Shown: positions 17,203-26,605, numbered from the stretch's first letter. The stretch: DNA of 64,000 nucleotides from Oribacterium sp. C9 (GCF_002007235.1 NZ_MUHW01000021.1:1-64000); one strand, 5' to 3'. A program made the numbers and translations. Notes: generated by a model not told the origin, from the sequence alone.

Positions 17203-17500
17203 GTAAATTACTCCAACAAAAAAAGCTCTGCAAAAGCAGAGCTACAAATCACATAGATATGATGCCATGACCAGAATGATCGTTTCAGCATCCGGTATCA
17301 AAAAGAAGTATGTCTTCTTTAATGTATGTAGTCCTGGTTTTGTTTAGTGACAGGAAGGTACAAATGAACTGTCATCGGTGATAGCCGTAATCATGACTTC
17401 CACCATATATTTAAATGCCGAATCATAGTATCACCAAAACATGATACATGCAATACTATTTTATGACGACGAGTATCAGAATCCGATATCGAGAGCTTCA
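17203..17500 (-). promoter_or_regulatory. Leader and transcription attenuator of the queuosine operon
   Basis: A clean intrinsic terminator, AGCTCTGC-AAAA-GCAGAGCT (17224-17243) followed by six T on the minus strand, sits directly before the queD ribosome site. A terminator at this position in a preQ1 pathway operon suggests a riboswitch or other sensing RNA in the roughly 250 nt upstream. I could not match the upstream sequence to the preQ1-I or preQ1-II consensus that I remember. Possible pairing partners are ACCAGG (near 17335) and CTGGT (near 17270). Transcription from the PfkB gene upstream could also reach here. Confidence 0.65.
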
Positions 17501-17520
17501 ATACTCACAATTATATCCAA

Positions 17521-18453
17521 TTATCTGTCTGCTTCGATACCGAATTCCTGAGGCATGAATCTCGGACAGACATTGTCAGTAGTTGAGATAACGGAGTTTG
17601 CAAGTCTGGTACCGATCTGGCATGCCTCTCCGAGAGACTTTCCGTAAGTGAGACCGATGGCAACGCCTGAGAAGAAGGCATCACCTGCACCTGTGGTATC
17701 TATAACTCCTACAGGGATGCTTGGGCAGAAGCCGGGCTCTCCGTCCATCGAAGCGTAAACTGCTCCTTTTGATCCCATGGTAACTACCATACGAGGATAC
17801 TTAGCGGATTTTACCTGTCTGTCCAGAATGTGCATGAACTCTTCAGGTGTCATGCTGCAATAGTCGTCTGAAAAAAGCATACCTGCTTCCTGCTCATTAC
17901 AAACTATCACTCCTGTACGCTTGAGAAGATCACGTCTCTGCATGGCGATAGACATGTTGGAAACAACGGCATAAACCTCTTTATGATACTTTTCAGCAAG
18001 CTCGAATATCTGCTTAAGGATAGATGAATCCATATCTATTTCCACAACAACGCTGTCAGCATTGCCGATGAGCTCATCACCCTGCTCCTTCAGTATATTG
18101 GAGATCTCACTGAGGTCAGGTCTTCTGGAAATAGATGCGATGACATCGCCCTCGTTTGAGAAAATGGCGAGCCATGTTCCGAGACCGCCTTCAACTCTGC
18201 GGATATATTTGGTATTTATCTTATGACGGATGAGCTTGTTGACAACATCTGTACTGGTTCCGCTGTTGTCTACTATACTTACAAATGTAGGCTTAAGCTC
18301 AACATTGGCGATATCCTCAGCAACGTTACGGCATACACCGCCGTGAACCTCCATCACTGTACCGGCATTTCTTCCGTTTGGAACGTATACCTCCAAAGGA
18401 TAGCCCTTGATATCTACGAATGTTGCTCCTATTACTACTATTCCGTTTGTCAT
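17521..18453 (-). CDS. PfkB-family carbohydrate (or nucleoside) kinase
   Basis: This is a 310-aa ribokinase-like enzyme. The anion-hole and catalytic base motif VIDTTGAGDAFFSGVAIG (about residues 248-265) is intact. The N-terminal glycine motif VHGGVCRNVAEDIA (about 37-50) contacts the substrate. The family includes ribokinases, fructokinases and pseudouridine kinases; the N-terminal GGVCRNVAENI-like stretch slightly favours a pseudouridine kinase or related nucleoside kinase, but no glycosidase gene lies beside it. It lies upstream of the queuosine leader in the same orientation. Confidence 0.85.
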   Translation of the reverse strand: MTNGIVVIGATFVDIKGYPLEVYVPNGRNAGTVMEVHGGVCRNVAEDIANVELKPTFVSIVDNSGTSTDVVNKLIRHKINTKYIRRVEGGLGTWLAIFSNEGDVIASISRRPDLSEISNILKEQGDELIGNADSVVVEIDMDSSILKQIFELAEKYHKEVYAVVSNMSIAMQRRDLLKRTGVIVCNEQEAGMLFSDDYCSMTPEEFMHILDRQVKSAKYPRMVVTMGSKGAVYASMDGEPGFCPSIPVGVIDTTGAGDAFFSGVAIGLTYGKSLGEACQIGTRLANSVISTTDNVCPRFMPQEFGIEADR

Positions 18454-18630
18454 GCTCTGCGCCCTCTGTTTTCTGTAAAATGTTTATGAATTATACAACC
18501 ATGTCAGGCCTCAGACAAGATGCTGTAACTTAAAACCTTGTATTTTTCTGAGTTTTTTAGAGATATTTTACAAGGATTTTATAGAGAATCGTAGGCTTTG
18601 TGTTGATTCAGCAGCTATCCGAATACGCCG

Positions 18631-19446
18631 TCAGCCATTCACAGCATGTGACAGCTTACCTGATGCTTCAAAATAGTAGTTCTGTCCGTCCAGATATAGA
18701 TATCCTGTTCTCATGGTTCCATCAGAATTAAGATAGTACTTATCGCCGGTTGCCGGATCTGTAAACCATCCGGTATCCATCATGCCATTTGTGAAGTGAT
18801 ACCAGTCGCCATCCTTGAGCTTGAGCCAGCCGTTGTTAAGGGACGGAATGGATGCCATAGTGGACGCTTCGGCAGCATTGTAGCCCGGCTTCGTATGAGC
18901 GTAGGCTGCGGCAGTGACGGGATCCGTCTTTTGAATGAGATCCATCTTTTCTATAGAATATTTTCCGAACACAGTCTTCGGATGCTCGCCGATGTACTTA
19001 TCTTCTATTTTATGCAGTTTGCCAATGTCTATGTATGCAGCATCTGAGACCTGAGTATCATTTTCCTTAAGCCCTGTGACTGTGAAGATGTAATTCCCTG
19101 CACCTTCCGACACAACAAGCTTTGTGAAATCATAGTAATCCTTGTTGGTCACAGTAACAGCACCTCCAACCCTGTTTTCAACAGAAACAGAATTTTTGTA
19201 AAGCTGTAGCTTGTATCGCTGATCATCCTCAGACTGATCCCAGTACGCCATCATCACGTCATCGTCTGTGTCCCATTGAAGAGATGAAAAGCTGTAATCC
19301 TTCAGGTCGGAAGATGCGGCGTAGACTGCAATGGTCCCTGACTTTATCACGGCAGTAAAACACATAAAAGCCACAAGGATCATACCGAAAATTTTAGCCT
19401 TCAGAATCAGTTTTGATTTATAAGTATTTCTGTTTTCCAATCTCAT
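18631..19446 (-). CDS. Secreted cell-wall-binding repeat protein
   Basis: The 271-aa product has a signal peptide (basic head, hydrophobic core at about residues 18-40 ending AVYAAS), a central beta-rich domain of about 150 residues with fibronectin-like appearance, and at the C-terminus at least three choline-binding/cell-wall-binding repeats: NNGWLKLKDGDWYHFTNG, DTGWFTDPATGDKYYLNS, RTGYLYLDGQNYYFEASG. These repeats attach proteins to teichoic acid or polysaccharide in Gram-positives. As last gene after the histidine kinase of the efflux operon, it may sense or protect the envelope; this is inference. Confidence 0.85.
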   Translation of the reverse strand: MRLENRNTYKSKLILKAKIFGMILVAFMCFTAVIKSGTIAVYAASSDLKDYSFSSLQWDTDDDVMMAYWDQSEDDQRYKLQLYKNSVSVENRVGGAVTVTNKDYYDFTKLVVSEGAGNYIFTVTGLKENDTQVSDAAYIDIGKLHKIEDKYIGEHPKTVFGKYSIEKMDLIQKTDPVTAAAYAHTKPGYNAAEASTMASIPSLNNGWLKLKDGDWYHFTNGMMDTGWFTDPATGDKYYLNSDGTMRTGYLYLDGQNYYFEASGKLSHAVNG

Positions 19447-19504
19447 ATAATTCTCCTATTATCAAAGGCTGCTTTTTCTAAGCCTTCATCATGAGGTTTA
19501 TTTA

Positions 19505-20953
19505 TCATCCTTCCACAGGAAGCAGTATCTCATATTCTGTACTGTGATCTGTTTCCGATCTTTCTCGCAGATGTATGAAACCGCCGTGAGCCTCTATTAT
19601 CTTCTTTGAAATCGCCAGGCCGAGACCGGAGCCATTTCCTGATTTCCTCGACTCATCTCCGGTAACGAAGGGATCGAAGATATTCTTTCTCACATCATCG
19701 GATATTCCGACACCGTCATCTCCGAAGAGGATCCTTATCATAGGTGATGCTTTCTGTATTTCAGCAGTTTTGTTTATGTTATTCCTGTGGGAATACAGGT
19801 TGTACTGACTGCTCAATATAAGAGAATCCGATTTTTCAAGCTCGACATAGATCGTAGTTCCCTTAGGATTATGTCTGATGGTGTTATTGATGAGATTTTC
19901 AAATACCCTCTTAAGCTCAAGCTGGTCAAAAACCGCATATATGCTTTTATCCGGGATGTTGACTTCGAGCTCAAAGCCTGCGATATCCAGCTCATCATAT
20001 CGATTTGCGATATATTCCCTCAGATATTCACAGAGATCACCTCTGGTCTTTTTCAGTACAAAGTCAGGATGTTCCAAACGACTGTATTCATGAAATGTAT
20101 TGATAAGCTCCGAAAGCACCTGGGACTTTTTGAATATAGTTTCCACGTAAGTCAGCTCCTTCTGCGGAGAGATAGTGCCGTCGAGAATAGCATTGGCATA
20201 ACCCTGAATAACGGTGACTGGAGTCTTCAGGTCGTGAGAGATGCCCGCAAGCATGCGCTGACGTCCCTCTTCCAGTCGTCTTCTCTCCTCATCACTCTTT
20301 CTGAGGGCTTCTGCCATGTCATTGTAGGACCCGCATATTTCTTCAAGTTCCTTCGGACCGGTATAGCTGATGGGCTCGAGCTTGTCCTCTTTCACCTTGA
20401 AGTTTTCCATGGCATTTTTCAGGAGATTCAGTGGACGGAGAACGGATTTGTTTATTCTGAAAACGAAGAAAAGCATGAGAAGTATCTCACCTACTACCAG
20501 AAATCCTGCAGTCACCGTATCTATTCTGGTTTTGATTTCCTTGTATTTTCTGAACATGGACACATAGTTAGAGTCGTCCTGGGATTCATTGATGTATTCC
20601 CTGAATTTATCGAGACTTAAATCGGAATTTGAATAAAGGATCTCACCGTTTTCATCCAGAATCGTCATGTACTTTATGGATGAGTCAGGATAGCCATCTT
20701 CATTATCCGTATATCTGTACTCTATCATGAGAGTATTTTTTCTGCCGTCTTCTGTTACGAAATCCTCTTCGTAGGCATAATGGTCGTAATAAGCATTAGT
20801 CAGATACTTTTCATCAAGTTTCTGAGTCGCAAAGTAATTTCCGAAATAAAGGCAAAGTAGCAGCAGGATGGTGCCTGAGATAAAGCCGAGATACCCCCTC
20901 ATGATGAGGAAATACAGGCTTCCCCGTTTATTGTTAAGTGCAAATGCTTTCAT
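19505..20953 (-). CDS. Membrane sensor histidine kinase
   Basis: This 482-aa kinase has two helices (about residues 15-35 and 148-168) around an extracytoplasmic domain of about 110 residues, then HAMP (about 170-222), a HisKA domain with the phospho-acceptor His in GISHDLKTPVTVIQGYA (about 238-254), and an ATPase domain with N box ENLINNTIRHNPKG, G1 DDGVGISDD and G2 GNGSGLGLAISKK. The partner is the response regulator immediately upstream. Placement inside an efflux operon suggests it senses the efflux substrate or cell-envelope damage. Confidence 0.93.
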   Translation of the reverse strand: MKAFALNNKRGSLYFLIMRGYLGFISGTILLLLCLYFGNYFATQKLDEKYLTNAYYDHYAYEEDFVTEDGRKNTLMIEYRYTDNEDGYPDSSIKYMTILDENGEILYSNSDLSLDKFREYINESQDDSNYVSMFRKYKEIKTRIDTVTAGFLVVGEILLMLFFVFRINKSVLRPLNLLKNAMENFKVKEDKLEPISYTGPKELEEICGSYNDMAEALRKSDEERRRLEEGRQRMLAGISHDLKTPVTVIQGYANAILDGTISPQKELTYVETIFKKSQVLSELINTFHEYSRLEHPDFVLKKTRGDLCEYLREYIANRYDELDIAGFELEVNIPDKSIYAVFDQLELKRVFENLINNTIRHNPKGTTIYVELEKSDSLILSSQYNLYSHRNNINKTAEIQKASPMIRILFGDDGVGISDDVRKNIFDPFVTGDESRKSGNGSGLGLAISKKIIEAHGGFIHLRERSETDHSTEYEILLPVEG

Positions 20954-21034
20954 TGTTTTCTCCAGTGTCTCCTCATTTATTTTTTGGAGTATGACACGTT
21001 TATGAATATTTAAGTCCGAAGGATACTTTCAGAC

Positions 21035-21742
21035 TTACTTTTTCTCGAGCTTATAACCTAGTCCTCTTATGGTCTTGAGATATTCAGGCATCTTCGGATC
21101 ACGCTCGATCTTCTCGCGAAGATTTGAAATGTGTACCATGATGGTATTTTCATCATTTTCCACGTAGTCTCCGCTGGCATGCTGATATATCTGTATCTTC
21201 GTGAAAACCTTTCCCGGGTTCTGCATGAGAAGACTGAGGATCTTAAATTCCATAGGTGTGAGTGATATGTCTTTCTCTCCCTTTTTCAGAGACATGCTGT
21301 TGGTGTCCAGAGTAAGCTCACCGACATGCAGCTGTCCATCGTCCTCTGGTGTTTTATCATTAAGATGATAATATCTCCGGAGATTCGATCTCACCCTCGC
21401 CACCACTTCAAGCGGATTGAAGGGTTTCGAGATGTAATCGTCAGCACCTAGATCAAGTCCCAGTATCTTATCGCTGTCTTCGGTCTTTGCAGAAATGATT
21501 ATGACAGGAAGATTGTGATGTTCCCTGACCTTACGGATAAGCTGATACCCGTTCATTTCCGGCATCATGATGTCCATTATCACCAGATCTATATTCTGTT
21601 CTTTTTCGAGACATTCCCACGCGAGAAGTCCGTTTTCAGCTGTCAGAACGTCGTAACCGGCATTTTCCAGATATAATTCAAGAAGATCGATGATATCTTT
21701 GTCGTCTTCTGCGATAAGTATTCTGTAGTTGTTCTCTTTCAT
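21035..21742 (-). CDS. OmpR-family response regulator
   Basis: The 235-aa protein has a receiver domain with acidic pocket (AEDDKD), phospho-acceptor Asp in DLVIMDIMMPEMNG (about residues 54-67), switch Ser in IISAKTED and Lys in ISKPFNP, followed by a winged-helix DNA-binding domain (about 135-232) with LTPMEFKILSLLMQNPG and HISNLREKIERDP. It is cotranscribed with the histidine kinase downstream and the ABC permease 24 bp upstream. Confidence 0.95.
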   Translation of the reverse strand: MKENNYRILIAEDDKDIIDLLELYLENAGYDVLTAENGLLAWECLEKEQNIDLVIMDIMMPEMNGYQLIRKVREHHNLPVIIISAKTEDSDKILGLDLGADDYISKPFNPLEVVARVRSNLRRYYHLNDKTPEDDGQLHVGELTLDTNSMSLKKGEKDISLTPMEFKILSLLMQNPGKVFTKIQIYQHASGDYVENDENTIMVHISNLREKIERDPKMPEYLKTIRGLGYKLEKK

Positions 21743-21766
21743 ACTGTTTCTCCCTGGTGTGTCATA

Positions 21767-23017
21767 TCATTCGTATCTAAGCGCTTCTATAGGATTCATT
21801 TTCGCCGCCTTGTTTGCCGGATAATATCCGAAGAAAAGACCAAAGGCCATAGAAAAGAGCACACAGGCAAGGATTCCTGCAACAGATGCGGTTCCCTGAT
21901 ATCCCATTACCTTCGTTGCAGCCATACCGAACAGAAGCCCGGTAATTATACCAATGATACCTCCGAGAAGGCATATGACCATTGCTTCGATGATAAACTG
22001 AAGGCGAATGTCATTGTTGGTGGCGCCAAGAGCCTTACGGGTTCCTATTTCTCTGGTCCTTTCAGTGATGGAAACTATCATGATATTCATAACACCGATT
22101 CCACCTACCAGTAAAGCTATGGCACCTATAGCCATGAAGGCATTTTTCTGAGTGCTCAGCATGGAATTCATCTGCTTCAGCTGAGCCTTCATACTGTAAG
22201 CATAGCTTTCATAGGCATCATTGTCTTCGTAATATTTTGTATTTATATAATTCTGAACCTCAAAGCAGAGTGTATCGGGATCGGTTCCTTCGCCTGCCTT
22301 CAGGGAAAACTCATCATAGAGATCGCCTTTCTCCACCTGCATCTTAGCCACTGCAAACGGGATATAGACATTGGTAGATATATCGTTTTGTGAGAAACCG
22401 GCGGACATTCCGCTGTCAATGTACTGATAGACTCCAACTATAGTGTAGGTGTAATATTTATTGTCTACAAGCACCTCTATCTCGCTTCCCAAAGCTGCCT
22501 TTTCGTCTCCTCCGAAGATCTTTTCTACGTATTTATCCGACACCAGCGCGATTTTTGATAATGTCTCTTCGTCTTTTTCGGTTATACTTCTTCCCTTCAG
22601 CATCGAAAGATTTTCCGACTTTAATGCTGTGGGATTCAGACCTTTAAGCTGTATGTTCGCATAGCTTTTTCCCTTTTCTATACGGGAAGAGCCTATATCC
22701 TTTGAGAGAGCTATACCTGAGATCCTGTTTCCGAAGGTCTGTTTAAGATCATCAAGCATCTCATCGGTAAAATAATCTTTGGTTTTCATTTCTCTGGATG
22801 TAGATTCATCATAGCCCTTCTGCATGATGAACACCTCGATTTTATCTGCTCCCATGCTGCCCATGGAATTCATGACAGAGCTGTTCATGGCATCGCTCAC
22901 TGTCATGATGGCAATCATTGCGGCTATACCGATGATGATTCCAAGCATGGTTAGAAAGGTTCGTATCTTGTTCGCCATGAGCCCTGTGAGGCAGAGTTTA
23001 ATGTTTTCAACCAGCAT
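21767..23017 (-). CDS. MacB-like ABC efflux permease (FtsX domain)
   Basis: This 416-aa protein has the MacB layout: one N-terminal helix (about 15-40), a large extracytoplasmic domain (about 45-290), and three C-terminal helices (about 295-320, 345-370, 380-405) of the FtsX core (RTREIGTRKALGA). The start overlaps the ATPase end by 11 bases. In Firmicutes such permeases with a separate ATPase and a coiled-coil adaptor export antibiotics or peptides. No outer membrane channel is expected. Confidence 0.93.
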   Translation of the reverse strand: MLVENIKLCLTGLMANKIRTFLTMLGIIIGIAAMIAIMTVSDAMNSSVMNSMGSMGADKIEVFIMQKGYDESTSREMKTKDYFTDEMLDDLKQTFGNRISGIALSKDIGSSRIEKGKSYANIQLKGLNPTALKSENLSMLKGRSITEKDEETLSKIALVSDKYVEKIFGGDEKAALGSEIEVLVDNKYYTYTIVGVYQYIDSGMSAGFSQNDISTNVYIPFAVAKMQVEKGDLYDEFSLKAGEGTDPDTLCFEVQNYINTKYYEDNDAYESYAYSMKAQLKQMNSMLSTQKNAFMAIGAIALLVGGIGVMNIMIVSITERTREIGTRKALGATNNDIRLQFIIEAMVICLLGGIIGIITGLLFGMAATKVMGYQGTASVAGILACVLFSMAFGLFFGYYPANKAAKMNPIEALRYE

Positions 23018-23723
23018 ATCTGAGTCCGGCCCTTTCTGTTATGATATGTCCGTCTTTCAATGTCACTACCCTTTCGGTCTCCTCTGCAAGCTCATTAGAG
23101 TGAGTTATGAGGACTATGGTGATTCCGTTTTCCTTATGAAGCTTATGAAAAAGATCCATGACTATGCGTCCTGTGGCGGAATCAAGTGCACCCGTAGGCT
23201 CATCGGCAAGTATCATGGAAGGATGATTCACCAGAGACCTTGCGATGGCAACACGCTGCTTTTGTCCGCCTGAAAGTTCATCTGGTGTGTGGTGCATTCT
23301 TTCCTTCATGCCGACAAGCTCCAGAAGCATTTCCGCCCGCTCCCTGCGTTCCCTTTCGGGAACTCTCGCATAAAGCATGGGAAGCTCCACGTTTTTTATG
23401 GCACTTGTTCTCGGAATAAGGTTGTAGGTCTGAAATACAAAACCTATCTCACGATTCCTTATGTGACTCAGTTCATCATCTGTGGACTTACTGACATCAA
23501 TGCTGTTAAGAGTATAGGCACCTGAAGTAGGTCTGTCCAAGAGTCCAAGTATATTCATAAAGGTTGATTTTCCGGAGCCACTGGAGCCAACGATGGAAAC
23601 AAATTCACCCTTATGAACATCCAGATCGATTCCATGAAGTATTTCCAGCTCGTTTTCGGTCCCCACATTATAGCTTTTTCTGATGTCCCTCGCACTCATT
23701 ATGATATCATTCAAAGAAAGCAC
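23007..23723 (-). CDS. MacB/LolD-type ABC ATPase
   Basis: The 238-aa ATPase has Walker A GSSGSGKST (about residues 42-50), Q-loop, signature LSGGQKQRVAIAR (about 143-155), Walker B ILADEPTGALD and the switch His in LITHSNE. This is the standard ATPase partner of FtsX-like efflux permeases. It overlaps both neighbours, the adaptor gene by 17 bases and the permease by 11, so the three are translated as a unit. Confidence 0.95.
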   Translation of the reverse strand: MLSLNDIIMSARDIRKSYNVGTENELEILHGIDLDVHKGEFVSIVGSSGSGKSTFMNILGLLDRPTSGAYTLNSIDVSKSTDDELSHIRNREIGFVFQTYNLIPRTSAIKNVELPMLYARVPERERRERAEMLLELVGMKERMHHTPDELSGGQKQRVAIARSLVNHPSMILADEPTGALDSATGRIVMDLFHKLHKENGITIVLITHSNELAEETERVVTLKDGHIITERAGLRYAG

Positions 23724-25353
23724 CTCCCTCTGAAGTTAGAGCTCCTCCGAAGTCAGATGAGCCTGTCCCTACAACTGTATCACCTTCCTTAAGTTCATCT
23801 GATCTTACCTCGATATAGTAGTCGGTCTTCAGACCTGTCTCAACCTTGACCATTCTGCTGCATCCGTCATCATTTTTCACGGTTACAACATTTTCACCGG
23901 ATTCATCAGTAGTTATATATGAGGAAGGTACCGCCAGAACATCCTTTGCTTCGTTTTCAATTATCTTTATCTTTGCAGTCATTCCTATACGAAGTCTGTC
24001 GCTCGGATCCTGTATGGTGACCTCTATCGGATAGTTATTGGAGGTGGATTTTGTTGTGGAGGTGGAATCCTTCGATGTATTTGTGATTCCCGGTATCGGT
24101 GAAACAAAGGTGACTTCTCCTGTCATTTCTGTATCTCCGGTTGTTTTCGTGCTTATGGAAGCCTTCATATTTTTAGCGATATCGCTTATGTCATACTGGT
24201 CAGCCTCGGCACTTGCCTTAAAGCCCGATGTATTCTGAACAACAGCTATCACATCTCCCTTGTAAAGTTCACCGACGGAGACATTGAGATTTGTCACTAT
24301 ACCGTCGATTGGGGAGATGATAACAGCCTCGTTGATCTGATCCCTGATCTTTTCTACATCATTCTGCGCATTTTTTTCATTGTAATCTGCATTTCGCTTT
24401 GCCATCTCAATGTTGGACTGACCATCCTGAATGGTCTTCCGGTTGTTTGCATTGGTCTCATTCAGGCTGAGCTGGGATTTCTGGAGACTCTGTTTGCAGC
24501 TTTCAATGCTTTCCTTTGCAGTCTCAAGCTTACTCTCAGCTTCCTTTCTTTTGGACTGCGTCTCTGAAAGCTTTGTCTTCAGCTCACTTATATGAGTCTG
24601 CCTGTCGCTTTGAGAATTTGTGATCTGATCTATGTCCAGCTGCAGTTTTGTAGTACTGCTGTCTCCGGCATCATCCCCGTCACCCTCTCCATTCTGCATT
24701 CTGGTGAGCTTTCGCTGCTTATTCCTGAGAACAGCCTGCTCTGAATCATATATATCCTGGCAGCTGTCAATCTCTGTCTGAAGTGTGGTCTCCTCAAGTA
24801 TGTACTTCTGGATATCCTGCTGGGCATTGAGAAGATCTGTTTCACTGGTATGCAGCTTTTCTGTGGTTGTGTTAATGTCTACAGCAGCCTGCGCATTCTG
24901 AGTGTTCATGGAATTCTGAGCATTTGCAAGTGAACGTCCCGCCTCATCTATATCCATCTTGTTTTTCTCTACTGTATTATCAAGTGCAGCTTTCGCAAGC
25001 TCCAGCTGCTTTTCAAGCTTTTCTGTACTGAGGACTGCGATAACGTCCCCCTTTTTGACTGTGTCTCCGACCTTGACATTGACAGCCTTTACCTCAGCAT
25101 CGCTGATGGTTGAGCTTAAGCTTTTGCTTTCGGAACTGATTATGGTTCCGTTTAAAGTGATGCTTTTCTGGAGATCCATTTTCTCAACCATAGCTGTTTC
25201 TTCCACAGGTTCTGCTATGGCAGCAGAGGCACTTATCTTATGATGAACTATTCCACCGACGGTTATCACAACAGCAGTTGCGGCAGCAGCTATGACCCTT
25301 ATTTTTCCGGTTGGACGGAACCTGCTTTTGGAATCTGATTTATTTATAAACAT
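23707..25353 (-). CDS. HlyD/MacA-like membrane-fusion adaptor
   Basis: The 548-aa adaptor has a basic head, one helix (about 20-42), a split biotinyl-lipoyl domain (VKVGDTVKKGDVIAVL near residue 100 and SPIDGIVTNLNVSVGELYKG near 350), and between them a long coiled-coil hairpin of about 220 residues with a short acidic insert (GEGDGDDAGDSS). The C-terminal beta-barrel and membrane-proximal domains follow. It would link the FtsX permease to the wall side. First gene of the efflux operon; its ribosome site GGAGG is 6 bases from the ATG but lies inside a long hairpin. Confidence 0.92.
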   Translation of the reverse strand: MFINKSDSKSRFRPTGKIRVIAAAATAVVITVGGIVHHKISASAAIAEPVEETAMVEKMDLQKSITLNGTIISSESKSLSSTISDAEVKAVNVKVGDTVKKGDVIAVLSTEKLEKQLELAKAALDNTVEKNKMDIDEAGRSLANAQNSMNTQNAQAAVDINTTTEKLHTSETDLLNAQQDIQKYILEETTLQTEIDSCQDIYDSEQAVLRNKQRKLTRMQNGEGDGDDAGDSSTTKLQLDIDQITNSQSDRQTHISELKTKLSETQSKRKEAESKLETAKESIESCKQSLQKSQLSLNETNANNRKTIQDGQSNIEMAKRNADYNEKNAQNDVEKIRDQINEAVIISPIDGIVTNLNVSVGELYKGDVIAVVQNTSGFKASAEADQYDISDIAKNMKASISTKTTGDTEMTGEVTFVSPIPGITNTSKDSTSTTKSTSNNYPIEVTIQDPSDRLRIGMTAKIKIIENEAKDVLAVPSSYITTDESGENVVTVKNDDGCSRMVKVETGLKTDYYIEVRSDELKEGDTVVGTGSSDFGGALTSEGGAFFE

Positions 25354-25401
25354 TTAAAGCCTCCATGACTGAACATTTTCGATGTTCACATCATAGAGGC
25401 T
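25351..25401 (-). promoter_or_regulatory. Hairpin that buries the ribosome binding site of the efflux adaptor gene
   Basis: On the minus strand AGCCTCTATGA (25391-25401) pairs with TCATGGAGGCT (25358-25368) and an inner stem TGAACAT/ATGTTCA continues it, giving about 18 bp with one G-U pair, a small bulge and a short loop. The strand that ends the hairpin contains GGAGG, 6 bases before the adaptor ATG. The structure would block translation unless opened. A terminator-like stem AATCTAAAG/CTTTAGATT lies further upstream (25427-25448) and belongs to the neighbouring aldo/keto reductase gene. Confidence 0.7.
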
Positions 25402-25446
25402 CAACCTTTATTGTCTGCTAAAGTAATCTAAAGATTTCTTTAGATT

Positions 25447-26580
25447 TTACGCATCTTTTTCAAATTCTGCGGCTACATCCTTAAGAAGCTTTCTTATAGG
25501 AAGATGCTGAGGACAGACTCTTTCACAGCCGCCGCAGGAAATACAGTCGCTGGCCTTACCGTGATCAGCCGTAAGCACATCCTCATAGTAGTAATCCTCA
25601 TTCCAGCTGTGGAATATCTGCTTCTTGTTCATACAGGAGAACATGTCAGAAATAAGTATGTCCTTAGGACAATGATTCTCTTCAACACAGTACCTGCAGC
25701 CTGTACATGGTATGGTATTGAGCTTTGCATAGATCTCCTTCACCTTCCTTACTGCATCGAATTCTGATTCAGTGAAAGGCTTGAACTCCTTCATGGTACT
25801 GATGTTGTCCTCCATCTGTTCCATGTTGCTCATACCTGAAAGCACCATCTCCATGCCGTCGAAGCTCGCTGCAAATCTGACGGCATAGCTTGCATTGGAA
25901 CCGTTCTTCATACTCTTTAAAAGCTCCGATGCTTCATCAGGAAGATTTACCAGATGGCCGCCCTTAACCGGTTCCATCACAAGAAGCGGTTTGTTATGCT
26001 TTCTTGCCACTTCATAGACCTTCTTTGACTGTACTGAGTCATCTTCATAGTCAATATAGTTGAACTGTATCTGAACTATCTCGATATCAGGATACTCTGT
26101 AAGTATCTGATCAAGAACCGCAGCCTTATCATGGAAGGACAGACCCACATGCCTGATCTTTCCCTCCTTCTTTAATTCAAATGCGGTTTCATAGGCGCGG
26201 CATGCCTTGAAATGCTTGAAATTGTTGGCATTCTGAGAATGCATGAGGTAGAAATCGAAGTAGTCCACTCCGCAGGCTTCAAGCTGACTGGCAAAGAAGG
26301 GACGGATGTCTGCTTCTGTTTTGAAGTACTGTCCTGTAAGCTTGTCTGTCAAAAGAAACTCTTCTCTTTTATGTCTCTTTGTGAGACATTCCTTAATCGC
26401 CAGCTCTGACAGTCCGTTTATGTATCCATGGGCTGTATCGAAATAATTAAAGCCGTTTTCAAGGAACAGATCCACCATCCTTTTGACCTGCTCTGTATCC
26501 ACATTATCGCCATTCATAGGAAGACGCATCATACCAAATCCCAGATGCTTCTTCATTTCAGGAAATATACGATTCTCCAT
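25447..26580 (-). CDS. Aldo/keto reductase with C-terminal 4Fe-4S clusters
   Basis: The 377-aa enzyme has an aldo/keto reductase barrel (GFGMMRLPM start; YFDTAHGYING with the catalytic Tyr, about residues 45-56; the KLTGQYF Lys) followed by a ferredoxin-like tail with two cysteine groups: CTGCRYCVEENHCP (about 293-306) and CISCGGCERVCPQHLP (about 345-360). This is the common anaerobe form. The substrate is unknown. Upstream are a TGTACATGTACA palindrome and a possible TTGACA box. Confidence 0.92.
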   Translation of the reverse strand: MENRIFPEMKKHLGFGMMRLPMNGDNVDTEQVKRMVDLFLENGFNYFDTAHGYINGLSELAIKECLTKRHKREEFLLTDKLTGQYFKTEADIRPFFASQLEACGVDYFDFYLMHSQNANNFKHFKACRAYETAFELKKEGKIRHVGLSFHDKAAVLDQILTEYPDIEIVQIQFNYIDYEDDSVQSKKVYEVARKHNKPLLVMEPVKGGHLVNLPDEASELLKSMKNGSNASYAVRFAASFDGMEMVLSGMSNMEQMEDNISTMKEFKPFTESEFDAVRKVKEIYAKLNTIPCTGCRYCVEENHCPKDILISDMFSCMNKKQIFHSWNEDYYYEDVLTADHGKASDCISCGGCERVCPQHLPIRKLLKDVAAEFEKDA

Positions 26581-26605
26581 TTTCCCCTGACCCTTTCATA
26601 GAAAA

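Noticed and set aside
17250-17460. Classical preQ1-I or preQ1-II aptamer
   Set aside because: The conserved pseudoknot sequences of both classes are missing; only the terminator is clear, so I list the region as an unassigned leader.
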